From Lysobacterales bacterium (lineage in GTDB: Bacteria; Pseudomonadota; Gammaproteobacteria; Xanthomonadales; BPKI01), in NCBI GenBank assembly GCA_026005055.1, contig BPKI01000001.1, positions 806,001-870,000 on the forward strand: DNA of 64,000 bases, read 5' to 3'. Of the stretch, positions 53,119 to 63,266 are shown one piece after another. The first letter of the stretch is position 1; each line of letters begins with the position of its first letter. Position numbers and translations under genes: made by a program. The notes beneath the pieces are model-generated. The model was not told where the DNA came from, ran no database searches, and saw only the letters and a program-made list of their open reading frames with translations.

Positions 53119-54875
53119 ATGAGCCTCAAGGCGAAATTCATCACCGTTCTGCGCGAGGGTCATCCCTTTGCGGATTTCAGGCGCGATGCGGTGGCGGGGC
53201 TGAGCATGGCCATCGTCGCCCAGCCGATTGCGATGGCGCTCGCGATCGCGAGAGGCACGACGCCGGAACAGGGCCTCTCCACCGCGATCGTCGCCGAGTT
53301 TCTCGTTCCCGCTCTCGGCGGCTCGCGTTCAGATCGGCGGGCCCACCGCCGCCTTCATCCCGGTCGTATTCAACGTCATCCAGCAGCACGGCGACGAGGG
53401 GCTGCTGATCGCCACGCTGATGGCGGCGGTGATGCTGGTGGCGGCGGGCCTTCTGCGCTTGGGCGCGCTCGTGCGCTGTATGCCCGAACCGGTGGTCACC
53501 GGCTTCACCGCCGGCATCGCGATCAGCATCGCCCTCAGCCAGGTCCGGGAGGCTCTGGGCCTGCGCATGGAGCGCCTGCCAGGCGAGTTCGCAGAGCGCA
53601 TGGTGGCCTACGCCGAACACCCCCACACCTGGGATGGCGCGACCACCGCGCTCACGCTGATTTCCATCCTCGCCATCGCCCTGTTGCGGCGCTGGCGTCC
53701 GGGCTGGCCAGCCTTTTCTGCTCGTGGTGGCGATCGCGAGCCTTGTGACGGCGTGGTTTCAGCTGCCGGTGGCGACCTTCGGCAGCCGTTTCGGAGGGCT
53801 TTCGAGCAGCCTGCCTGAGCTCGCCGTGCCGGCGATGACCTGGGACAAGGTGCTGGCATGGCTCTCCCCAGCATTCGCCATCCCCTTTCTCGCGGGCGTG
53901 GAGTCGCTGCTCTCGGCGACCGTGGCCGATGGCATGATCGGCCCGCGGCACTGCTCGAACGCGGAGCTCATCGCTTGAGGGGTGGCGAATGCTGCTTCCG
54001 CGCTCACCGGCGGGTTGTCGGCGACGGGGGCGATCGCGCGCACCGCGACCAACGCGCGCGCGGGGGCGCGCCCGCCCGTGGCGGTCATGCTGCATGCGGT
54101 CTCCGTGCTCGCCATGCTGCTCTTCGCGCCTTGGGCGGCGGCCGTGCCGCTGGCGGCTTTGTCGGCGGTGTTGCTCGTGGTCGCTTGGAACATGAGCGAG
54201 TTCGAGCGCCTGAAGCCGCTTTGGCGCTTGCCGCGCGGCGACCGGGCAGTGCTCTTGATCACCCTCGTCCTCATCGTCGTGGTCGATCTCACGGTGGCGA
54301 TGGAGGTCGGGGTGGTGCTCGCCGCCTTCCTGTTCATGGTCCGGATGTCGGGGGTCGTGGAGCTCGAAAGCGGGCTTCATGTGCTCGATGAGGACGAGCT
54401 GCCGGAAGAGAGCGGGGATCAGCGCCGTGCGCCGACGGCAGGCGTGGAGGCGTTTCGGGTTTCGGGGCCGCTCTTCTTCGCCGTGGCCAACCGCCTCGAA
54501 GACGCGTTTAGGCAGTATCCCGAGCCGCCCAAGGTCTGCATCCTTCGCATGCGCCGGGTGCCGCTCATCGATGCAAGCGGCACGGCGGTGATCGAACGGG
54601 CGCACGCCTGGCGTGCCCGCCACGGCGGGCAGCTCGTCATCTCGGGTCTCGGTACGCAGCCGCGCCGCGTGCTCGAGCGCTCCGGTCTACTCGCCAAGCC
54701 AGGAGTGCACGTGGCGCCGGATGACCCCGGGCGCGATCGCGCTTGCGGCGCGCCTGCTTCGCGAGCCGGGCCAGGCGGCGGGACGAGGCCTCGCCAGGCG
54801 GGGCCTGTGCCCTCAGCCTTCGAGAGCGGCCGATCTGGCCCCCGCGATCCATCTTCCCGCTCTGCGCTGCCGTGA
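53119..54875 (+). pseudogene. broken SulP/STAS anion transporter gene
   Basis: The whole SulP transporter can be read only by changing frame. Frame 1 from ATG 53119 gives KFITVLREGHPFADFRRDAV and AIVAEFLVPALGGS. A 2-bp loss in the CG run near 53324-53327 moves to frame 2 (RVQIGGPTAAFIPVV). One extra T in TTTT at 53714-53717 moves to frame 3 (FLLVVAIASLVTAWFQLPVA). A TGA at 53976-53978 replaces the residue in ELIA-x-GVANAASALTGG. Thereafter the frame runs on through the last helices and the STAS domain (CILRMRRVPLIDASGTAVIE). A possible further shift near 54725 would restore an ALAARLLRE-type ending. The lesions could be real decay or assembly errors; the translated remainder is well conserved. 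Confidence 0.78.
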
Positions 54876-55020
54876 TCGCCCCGAGCTCCCCCGCTCCGCG
54901 CGGGCGGTGATCCGATGGCTGGGGCCGGTTCCCCCTGCCGAGCCGAGGCATGGTCGCTGCCTTGGCGCGGCAAGGCCGAGAGCGGATAATCCCGCGCGAC
55001 TTCCTGCTTTCCTGCCACGC

Positions 55021-55458
55021 ATGTCGGCCGAGCTGCTCGGCGAATTCATCGCCGCCCATCCCGTGCTCACGCTCATCTTCGCCGCGCTCACCGCGGCCTT
55101 GATCGCGAGTTTCCTCGCCCCGCTTTTCCGCGGTTACGCGGAGATCAGCCCGCAGCAGGCCGTGCAGCTCATCAATCGCGAGCAAGCTCAGGTGATTGAC
55201 CTTTCTCCACCGGCCGATTTCGAGCGCGGCCACATCCTCGGCGCCCGGCACGTGCTGCCTTCGCAGCTCGATCCGACGGCGAAAGACTTCGCCAAGCTGG
55301 CCGAAAAACCGCTGATCCTCGTTTGCCGGACGGGGGTGAGCGCCGGACCCGTGGCGAAGCGGCTGGTGAAGGCGGGTTTCAAGCGCGTGCACGTGCTCGC
55401 GGGGGGGATGCAGAGCTGGCTCCAGGCCGAGCTGCCCGTGGTGCGGGCGCGGCGTTAG
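55021..55458 (+). CDS. membrane-anchored rhodanese-like protein
   Basis: A 145-residue single-domain rhodanese with an N-terminal membrane helix (TLIFAALTAALIASFLAPLF). The domain shows AEISPQQAVQLINREQAQVI, DLSPPADFERGHILGARHVL and the active-site loop LVCRTGVSAG with Cys102. Such proteins transfer sulfane sulfur. ATG 55021 begins MSAELLGEFIAAH; the longer frame to the left is the tail of the SulP locus. secB follows 62 bp downstream, an arrangement seen in many gammaproteobacteria (rhodanese-grxC-secB-gpsA, here without grxC). Confidence 0.9.
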   Translation: MSAELLGEFIAAHPVLTLIFAALTAALIASFLAPLFRGYAEISPQQAVQLINREQAQVIDLSPPADFERGHILGARHVLPSQLDPTAKDFAKLAEKPLILVCRTGVSAGPVAKRLVKAGFKRVHVLAGGMQSWLQAELPVVRARR

Positions 55459-55520
55459 GCTGCGACGCGGCGCGTGCCGTGGGATAATCGTTTTTTCGTT
55501 TCCGCGCAAGCGAGGCTTCC

Positions 55521-56024
55521 ATGTCCGAAATGCCCAGCAACGGGACGGCGCAGGTCGCCGGCCCCCAGCTCTTCCTGCAGAAGATTTACGTCAAGGATGC
55601 CTCTTTCGAGGCCCCTCATGCCCCGCAGATCTTCACCGAGCAGGGTCAGCCTCAGGTCGAGCTCAACATCGGCCAGCGGGTCAACCGTCTCGCCGAGACC
55701 GTCTTCGAAGTGGTGCTCACCGCCACCGTGACCTGCACCCTCAATGGCCGCAACGCGTATCTCACCGAAGTCCAGCAAGCCGGTGTCTTCGCTGCGCAGG
55801 GTTTTGCTCCGGAGCAGCTCGATGCGGTGCTCGGCTCGTACTGCCCGCACGTGCTCTTTCCCTACCTTCGGCAGGTGATCGATGCGCTGGTGCAAAGCGG
55901 TGGATTCCCGCCGCTGCTGCTACAACCGATCAACTTCGAGCAGGTCTATGCCGAGGCCCTGCGCCGCCGCGCGGCGGAGGCGGGTGCCGGGGCAGCGCTG
56001 TCGCAGGGCCGGCCGGAGGCCTGA
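55521..56024 (+). CDS. secB: protein-export chaperone SecB
   Basis: A 167-residue tetrameric chaperone that delivers unfolded preproteins to SecA. Motifs: LFLQKIYVKDASFEAPHAPQ, EVVLTATVTCTLNGRNAYLT, EVQQAGVFAAQGF and CPHVLFPYLRQVIDALVQ, SGGFPPLLLQPINFEQVYAE. The length is near E. coli SecB (155), with an Ala/Gly tail extension. gpsA starts 9 bp downstream. Confidence 0.96.
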   Translation: MSEMPSNGTAQVAGPQLFLQKIYVKDASFEAPHAPQIFTEQGQPQVELNIGQRVNRLAETVFEVVLTATVTCTLNGRNAYLTEVQQAGVFAAQGFAPEQLDAVLGSYCPHVLFPYLRQVIDALVQSGGFPPLLLQPINFEQVYAEALRRRAAEAGAGAALSQGRPEA

Positions 56025-56033
56025 GGAGAGGGG

Positions 56034-57047
56034 ATGCCGGCCCAACGCCGGCCGCGGATCGCGGTTCTGGGCGCGGGCTCCTGGGGAACCGCGCTCGCCG
56101 TGCTCCTGGCCCGTCGCGAGGCCGATGTCGTTCTCTGGGGGCGGGATGCCGCACTGATCGCAGAGATCGAGCGGGTGCGGGAAAACCCGCGCTACCTGCC
56201 GGGAGTCGCGCTCCCTCCGGTAATCGCGGTCGGCAGCGCGATCGCGAATGCGGTCCGAGAAGCCGACCTGGTCGTGGTGGTGGTGCCCTCTCACGCCTTC
56301 CGCGCGGTGCTTAAGGAGCTCGCCGAGCACCTTCCGGCCTCCTGCGGAGTGGCATGGGCGACCAAGGGCTTCGATCCGGAGAGCGGACGGCTGCTGCATG
56401 AGGTGGCTCGGGAAATCCTGCCGGGCGGAACGCCGATCGCGGCGATCACCGGTCCCTCCTTCGCACGCGAGGTGGCGGAAGGCAAACCGGGTGCGGTCAC
56501 GGTCCATTCCCCGGATCCTGCTTTCGCCGAGCGGGTGGCGGCACTGCTGCACACCGGATGGTTCCGCGCCTACACCGGCAGCGATTTGATCGGTGCCGGT
56601 CTGGGCGGGGCGATGAAGAACGTGCTCGCGGTAGCCACCGGGGTCTGCGATGGCATGGGGCTCGGGGCGAACGCCCGCGCCGGGCTGATCACCCGCGGCA
56701 TGGCGGAGATGCTCAAGCTCAACGCCGCCCTCGGCGGCAGGCCCGAGACTCTGATGGGGCTGGCTGGCCTCGGCGATCTCGTGCTCACCTGCACGGGCGA
56801 TCTCTCGCGCAATCGCCGCCTGGGGATTCTCCTCGGTCAGGGTGTGCCGCTTGCGGAGGCTTTGGCGCGCATCGGGCAGGTGGTCGAGGGCGTGCAAACG
56901 GCGCGGATCATCGTCCGGCACGTCGAGCGCGCGGGACTCGACTTGCCGATCACCGAGCACGTCCACCGGGTCCTGCAGGGCGAGCTGACCGCGGAGGAGG
57001 GGATGCGCCGATTGCTCGCGCGCGAGATGCGGGCGGAGTTCGACTGA
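56034..57047 (+). CDS. gpsA: glycerol-3-phosphate dehydrogenase [NAD(P)+]
   Basis: A 337-residue enzyme that makes sn-glycerol-3-phosphate for phospholipids. The Rossmann start [20 protein letters not shown] is followed by [73 protein letters not shown] with the catalytic Lys, and [31 protein letters not shown] precedes the ATG. Confidence 0.97.
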   Translation: MPAQRRPRIAVLGAGSWGTALAVLLARREADVVLWGRDAALIAEIERVRENPRYLPGVALPPVIAVGSAIANAVREADLVVVVVPSHAFRAVLKELAEHLPASCGVAWATKGFDPESGRLLHEVAREILPGGTPIAAITGPSFAREVAEGKPGAVTVHSPDPAFAERVAALLHTGWFRAYTGSDLIGAGLGGAMKNVLAVATGVCDGMGLGANARAGLITRGMAEMLKLNAALGGRPETLMGLAGLGDLVLTCTGDLSRNRRLGILLGQGVPLAEALARIGQVVEGVQTARIIVRHVERAGLDLPITEHVHRVLQGELTAEEGMRRLLAREMRAEFD

Positions 57048-57131
57048 GACCCGAGGGGTCCTGTCCTCTCGGCGCACGCGTCTGCGTAGTCCGACATCGA
57101 GCTTGGATTCCACCGCCGAGGTTGCCGCACC

Positions 57132-58064
57132 ATGACGCTTCCCCGAATCTTTGGCCTTCTCGGACTCCTTTCGCCGACCTTGGCCATTTCGGCCAATCTG
57201 CTCGTCAATCCCGATTTCCGCACCGACTTGCGCGGCTGGCGCGACGATTTCAGCCGCCCCGCCATCTGGGTCGCGGAGGATGCGGGGGGCAACCCGGCCT
57301 CGGGCGCGATCCGCCTGACCCACGACGGGACTGGCAACAACGCCTACCGCTCCGCTCGCTCGCAATGCCTGTCGATGCCTGCAGGGCGCGAGCTTCTGGT
57401 GCGCGCCACGATGCGCGTTCCTGCCGGTCAGCCGGCGGGGACCCGGGCCGCCGTGGTTCTGGTCAGCCACGAGGGCGAGACCTGCGGCGGCGGGGGCGGC
57501 GTGATCGCGGTGATCGACACCGAGAGCGCCAGCTGGCAGACCGTCTCGGCCAGCGCCACCACCCTGCCCGGCACCCGCTCGCTGCACGTGATGCTCTCCG
57601 TGCATAAGGCGACCGGTGTCACCGATCCGGGATCGGCCTTGATCGACGATGTGTTCCTCGGACACAGCAATCCTTCCTTCACGCTGCGCCATCAGCTCTC
57701 CGGGGCCTGGTACAACCCGGCCTGGAACGGGCAGGGCTTCTTCATCGATGTCTCGCCCACGATCGATGTCTTCTTCGCAGGCTGGTACGCCTGGGGCGAC
57801 AATTCGCAGTACCTTTGGCTCACTGCGCAAGGTGAGTTCGACGGCGACATCGCCAACGTCCTGCTCTTCCAGACCAGCGGTGGACGCATCTACGACCCGC
57901 AAGGGGTGCAGACCGTGCCGATCGGCACCGCTGCCTTCCGCTTCCGCAATTGCACCGAGGGCGAAGTGATCATCTCCCGCGACGGGCAGCCTCGTCGTGC
58001 CTTCCCGTTGGTGCGGCTCACCCCTCCGCCGCCGGACTGCGTGTTGCCGGTCGCCGGGGAATGA
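57132..58064 (+). CDS. secreted protein with CBM-like and WY/GxG-type domains
   Basis: A 310-residue exported protein with signal peptide (IFGLLGLLSPTLAISA). Residues about 22-185 resemble a carbohydrate-binding jelly roll: NLLVNPDFRTDLRGWRDDFS at the start and WQTVSASATTLPGTRSLHVM in the middle. Residues about 190-300 carry HQLSGAWYNPAWNGQGFFID, AGWYAWGDNSQYLWLTAQGE, a short domain I also see in altered form in the protein at 30450. It ends in a Pro/Cys-rich tail (PPPPDCVLPVAGE). No enzyme motif is visible. An 18-base palindrome follows the stop. Confidence 0.62.
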   Translation: MTLPRIFGLLGLLSPTLAISANLLVNPDFRTDLRGWRDDFSRPAIWVAEDAGGNPASGAIRLTHDGTGNNAYRSARSQCLSMPAGRELLVRATMRVPAGQPAGTRAAVVLVSHEGETCGGGGGVIAVIDTESASWQTVSASATTLPGTRSLHVMLSVHKATGVTDPGSALIDDVFLGHSNPSFTLRHQLSGAWYNPAWNGQGFFIDVSPTIDVFFAGWYAWGDNSQYLWLTAQGEFDGDIANVLLFQTSGGRIYDPQGVQTVPIGTAAFRFRNCTEGEVIISRDGQPRRAFPLVRLTPPPPDCVLPVAGE

Positions 58065-58084
58065 AACGAAATCGGCGGAGGGCA

Positions 58085-58102
58085 CCGCGCGCCGGCGCGC
58101 GG
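58085..58102. repeat. 18-base perfect palindrome in convergent intergenic gap
   Basis: CCGCGCGCCGGCGCGCGG is self-complementary over its full length and lies between the stop codons of the secreted protein (58064) and the HPt-receiver gene (58136). It may act as a bidirectional terminator without T tract, but GC-rich runs also arise by chance in this genome. Confidence 0.45.
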
Positions 58103-58135
58103 CGCCCCTCGCTGCTCTCGGGTGCTCCTCAGACC

Positions 58136-58894
58136 TCAGCCATCGGCGAGGATGCCCTCGAGCCACGCGCAGATCGCGGCTGCGAGCTGGGAGGCGCTCT
58201 GCACCTTGCTCATCACCTCATCGCAGCCGGCGGCCAGGGCATCCAGCCGCACCCGGTCGCCGATGTCGGAGGTGAGGCAGAGCAAGGGCAGGCGCTCGCA
58301 GCCGGCGGTGGATCGGATCGCCCGCGCCAGATCCGCTCCGGTTTCGGCGCCCAGCCAATAGTCGAGCAGAATCGCGTCGGGCCGGTGCTGGGTCAGGCGA
58401 TCGAAAAGGGCCTCGCCGTCCCGCAGCGGCGTGCTGCGGATCCCCAGCCGCTCGAGATTGAGGCCGAGGATGCGCGCCTGCTCGAGATCGTCCTCGATAT
58501 GGAAGACCTCGCGCGCTTGCCCGGCGGCTTCGAGAGGGCCGTCGGCCGGCGTCGATGCTCCGCTTTCGGCGAAGGCATCGAGCAGCGCGGCGAAAGGGGC
58601 GGAGAGATCGGCGATCAGGCAAGCCTGCGGAGGTCTCAGCGCCGGGGCTGTGAAGAGCCAGGCCTTGAGCCGCTGATCCACCTCCCGCGCAGCCGCGCTC
58701 AGCCGGTCGAAACCGAAGGCGCCGGCCGATCCCGCGAGGCGATGCACCTGCAGCCGAAGCTCGGCGCAGACCCCGGCGCTCTCGTCGTCCTCGGGCAGTC
58801 GCTTCCACAAGGCGGCGAGCGCCCGTCGCCGCCGCGGGAGCTTCTCCCGATATTCGGCGAAGAGCGCCTCGAGAGGATCGGATGCTTCGCTCAC
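58136..58894 (-). CDS. HPt-receiver signalling protein
   Basis: A 252-residue protein. The N-terminal Hpt four-helix domain has the phosphoryl-accepting His in LQVHRLAGSAGAFGFDRLSA (about residue 51). A linker leads to a receiver domain at about 130-250: EVFHIEDDLEQARIL, phosphoacceptor Asp in AILLDYWLGAETGADL, LLCLTSDIGDRVRLDAL and Lys in VMSKVQSAS. There is no output domain and no kinase next to it. It would relay phosphate from an unlinked hybrid kinase. GTG 58894 has GAGAG 8 bases upstream; TTG 58900 is also possible. Confidence 0.82.
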   Translation of the reverse strand: MSEASDPLEALFAEYREKLPRRRRALAALWKRLPEDDESAGVCAELRLQVHRLAGSAGAFGFDRLSAAAREVDQRLKAWLFTAPALRPPQACLIADLSAPFAALLDAFAESGASTPADGPLEAAGQAREVFHIEDDLEQARILGLNLERLGIRSTPLRDGEALFDRLTQHRPDAILLDYWLGAETGADLARAIRSTAGCERLPLLCLTSDIGDRVRLDALAAGCDEVMSKVQSASQLAAAICAWLEGILADG

Positions 58895-58916
58895 CGCCAA
58901 CTCTCGCCGAGAGCGG

Positions 58917-58989
58917 TGCTGGCGCCCGGACTCGAACCGAGGACCCTCTGCTTACAAGGCAGATGCTCTACCAACTGAGCTACGCCAGC
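58917..58989 (-). tRNA. tRNA-Thr (anticodon TGT)
   Basis: On the minus strand the acceptor GCTGGCG pairs with CGCCAGC. The D-arm is GCTC-AGTTGGTA-GAGC. The anticodon arm is TCTGC-CTTGTAA-GCAGA with anticodon TGT, which reads ACA threonine. The T-arm is CTCGG-TTCGAGT-CCGGG with one T-G pair. The discriminator base is A and the next bases are CCG, so CCA is not encoded and must be added by nucleotidyltransferase. It is located between the SPOR-domain gene and the HPt-receiver gene on the same strand. Confidence 0.95.
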
Positions 58990-59006
58990 CGGACCGCCGC
59001 CCCATT

Positions 59007-59705
59007 CTAACCCCCGACGCCGGCTCGTTCCGGACAGGCGAGGGGCTGCGCCGATCGTTTGAGCGCCGGCGAGACGAGGACTCGCCAGTCGACCGGGGCG
59101 CTCGGATCCTCGATCAGGTCGAGGAAATAGACGCGCGTCTGCTCGATGCGCTCGCGGACCAGCGGCGAGAAGCCGAGCGCCTCGAGCTGCCGGCTTCGCC
59201 GCTCGGCGGCCTCCGGGTCGCGGAAAAGACCGAGGGAAATCGTGTTCTCCTGTTCTCCGCTGGTCACCACGTAATAGTCCCGGATGCCTTGCTCGGCGAG
59301 GCGGCGTGCGGCGGCGAGCGCCTCGGCGCGCGAGGGGAATGCGGGCAGAAAGACCGCATGACCGCGCGTCTCGGTGCGGAGACGTTCGCGCACCTGGAGA
59401 TCGGCGACCAGCGGGGAGAGAAGTTCGGCGATGCGCCGAAGCTCGGCCTGGGAGCCGATCGGACCGATCGTGAAACAGCGTGCCGGGGGGAATGCAGCGA
59501 GCGGTTCCGGCGGCGAGGCGAGCTCTGCGGCGGGTTGCTCGGGAGCCGGTGGAGGGGCTTCCCGCTGCCGCTCGGAGAGCAGCTTGAGGGCGGGAATGCC
59601 TGCCTCGGAGGGCGGCGGGGGAGGCCGAGTCGGCGCCCAGATCAGCCAGGCGGAGAGCGCCAGATTGGCCCCCAGGAGGACGAGCAAGAGCAGACGCCAG
59701 AACAA
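59007..59705 (-). CDS. SPOR-domain membrane protein
   Basis: A 232-residue protein with an N-terminal membrane helix (WRLLLLVLLGANLALSAWLI), a Pro/Ala/Glu-rich linker and a C-terminal SPOR-like domain at about residues 75-205: CFTIGPIGSQAELRRIAELL, AVFLPAFPSRAEALAAARRL, DYYVVTSGEQENTISLGLFR. SPOR domains bind denuded septal peptidoglycan, so a division-site role is likely. No ATG fits; TTG 59705 starts LFWRLLLL and is the only start that keeps the helix. The tRNA lies 17 bp downstream. Confidence 0.75.
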   Translation of the reverse strand: MFWRLLLLVLLGANLALSAWLIWAPTRPPPPPSEAGIPALKLLSERQREAPPPAPEQPAAELASPPEPLAAFPPARCFTIGPIGSQAELRRIAELLSPLVADLQVRERLRTETRGHAVFLPAFPSRAEALAAARRLAEQGIRDYYVVTSGEQENTISLGLFRDPEAAERRSRQLEALGFSPLVRERIEQTRVYFLDLIEDPSAPVDWRVLVSPALKRSAQPLACPERAGVGG

Positions 59706-59787
59706 GGCCGGTCGGGAATCGCGCGAATCGCTCCCATTCTAGGCGCTGGCGACGGGCATCCCGGTGGACGGCCCGCTTTGCCGCGGC

Positions 59788-60990
59788 TTAGAGCCCAGCG
59801 TCGGCGCGAAGGGCCTCCGCCCGGTCGGTACGCTCCCAGCTGAACGCCACCGCCTCGCGCTCGACTCCCTGTGCGTCGCGGTAGCGGAAGGATTCCGGTT
59901 GGCGACCGAAGTGACCATAGGCCGCAGTCCGCCGGTACATCGGATGCAGTAGATCGAGCATCCGGATGATGCCGTAGGGACGAAGATCGAAGTGGCGGCG
60001 GATCAGCGCCTCGATCCGCTCGTCGGGGATGCGCCCGGTGCCGAAGGTGGTGACGGAGATCGAGGTCGGCTCGGCCACGCCGATCGCGTAGGAGAGCTGA
60101 ATCTCGCAGCGCTCGGCGAGGCCGGCCGCCACGATGTTCTTGGCCACGTAGCGCGCGGCGTATGCCGCCGAGCGATCCACCTTGGAGGGGTCCTTGCCGG
60201 AGAAGGCGCCGCCGCCATGGCGGGCCCAGCCGCCGTAGGTATCGACGATGATCTTGCGCCCGGTGAGGCCACAATCCCCCATCGGTCCCCCGATCACGAA
60301 CTTGCCGGTGGGGTTGATGTGGTAGCGGGTCTTGGCGCTCACCCACTCGCGCGGCAGGACGGGGTCGATGATGTGGCAGCGCACCGCCTCGACCAGGTCC
60401 TCGTAGCGGACGTCCGGATCGTGCTGGGTGGAAAGGACCACCGCCTCGACGCCGGCGACCTTGCCGTCCTGGTAGCGCAGCGTGACCTGGCTCTTGGCAT
60501 CGGGCCTGAGCCACGGAAGCACCTTCTCCTTGCGCATCTTGGCCTGCTGCTCGACCAGGCGGTGGGCGAGGTGGATGGCCGCCGGCATGAGCGTCGGCGT
60601 CTCCGCGGTGGCGTAGCCGAACATCAGCCCCTGGTCGCCTGCGCCCTGATCTTCGGGATTGCCGCGATCCACGCCTTGCGCGATGTCCGGCGACTGCTTG
60701 CCGATCATGTTGATCACCGCGCAGGTGGCGCCGTCGAAGCCGAGCTTGGAGGAGTCATAGCCGATGTCGAGGATCACCCGCCGCACGAGCTCCTCGAGAT
60801 CCACCCAGGCGCTCGTGGTCACCTCGCCGGCGATGATCGCCACCCCGGTCTTGACCAGCGTCTCGCAGGCGACGCGGGCCTTGGGATCCTGGGCGAGGAT
60901 GGCATCGAGCACCGCATCGGAGATCTGGTCGGCGATCTTGTCGGGGTGGCCTTCGCTCACCGACTCGGAGGTGAAGAGGAAATTGCTCAT
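59788..60990 (-). CDS. metK: S-adenosylmethionine synthase
   Basis: A 400-residue enzyme making SAM from methionine and ATP. Motifs: [36 protein letters not shown] with the loop [42 protein letters not shown] and [20 protein letters not shown]. The ATG 60990 start ([15 protein letters not shown]) is standard; the longer frame to the right runs through the pyrophosphatase gene. I do not see a SAM-binding riboswitch in the 122 bp upstream, only the terminator hairpin of the preceding gene. Confidence 0.97.
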   Translation of the reverse strand: MSNFLFTSESVSEGHPDKIADQISDAVLDAILAQDPKARVACETLVKTGVAIIAGEVTTSAWVDLEELVRRVILDIGYDSSKLGFDGATCAVINMIGKQSPDIAQGVDRGNPEDQGAGDQGLMFGYATAETPTLMPAAIHLAHRLVEQQAKMRKEKVLPWLRPDAKSQVTLRYQDGKVAGVEAVVLSTQHDPDVRYEDLVEAVRCHIIDPVLPREWVSAKTRYHINPTGKFVIGGPMGDCGLTGRKIIVDTYGGWARHGGGAFSGKDPSKVDRSAAYAARYVAKNIVAAGLAERCEIQLSYAIGVAEPTSISVTTFGTGRIPDERIEALIRRHFDLRPYGIIRMLDLLHPMYRRTAAYGHFGRQPESFRYRDAQGVEREAVAFSWERTDRAEALRADAGL

Positions 60991-61065
60991 CGGGATCGAA
61001 TCCTGACTCGGGGCCGCACCAGGAAAGGCGAGGATGATACCCGGCTCAGTGCGGCGGAGAAAGCA

Positions 61066-61092
61066 TGAGGGGCGGTGTCGGCACCGCCCCTC
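61066..61092 (-). terminator. terminator hairpin of the pyrophosphatase gene
   Basis: An 11-bp perfect stem (GAGGGGCGGTG at 61067-61077 with CACCGCCCCTC at 61082-61092) encloses a TCGG tetraloop, 20 bp after the hppA stop at 61113. The minus-strand sequence that follows (ATGCTTTCTCC) is only moderately T-rich, so termination may be partial. It separates hppA from metK. Confidence 0.65.
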
Positions 61093-61112
61093 GGCCGCCG
61101 GGCCTGGCGCGC

Positions 61113-63164
<2,052 letters not shown>

Positions 63165-63266
63165 CGCGTCAAACCCCGGAGGAGACAAGTCGAGAGGAAC
63201 AGGCACCGCCGCCGGCGATGCAAAGCGCCCAAGTATAACCGCCACGTCGTGAGGACGCTTGGCGAC

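Noticed and set aside
53976-53978. In-frame TGA in the SulP gene read as selenocysteine
   Set aside because: The position is not a catalytic Cys in SulP proteins, no SECIS-like hairpin is evident directly after it, and two frameshifts are also present, so simple decay or error is preferred.
58917-58989. tRNA-Val assignment from the plus-strand TTACAAG string
   Set aside because: The cloverleaf folds on the minus strand, where the anticodon loop is CTTGTAA and the anticodon is TGT (threonine).
60991-61112. SAM-responsive riboswitch upstream of metK
   Set aside because: I looked for multi-helix junction features and found only the terminator hairpin of the preceding gene.
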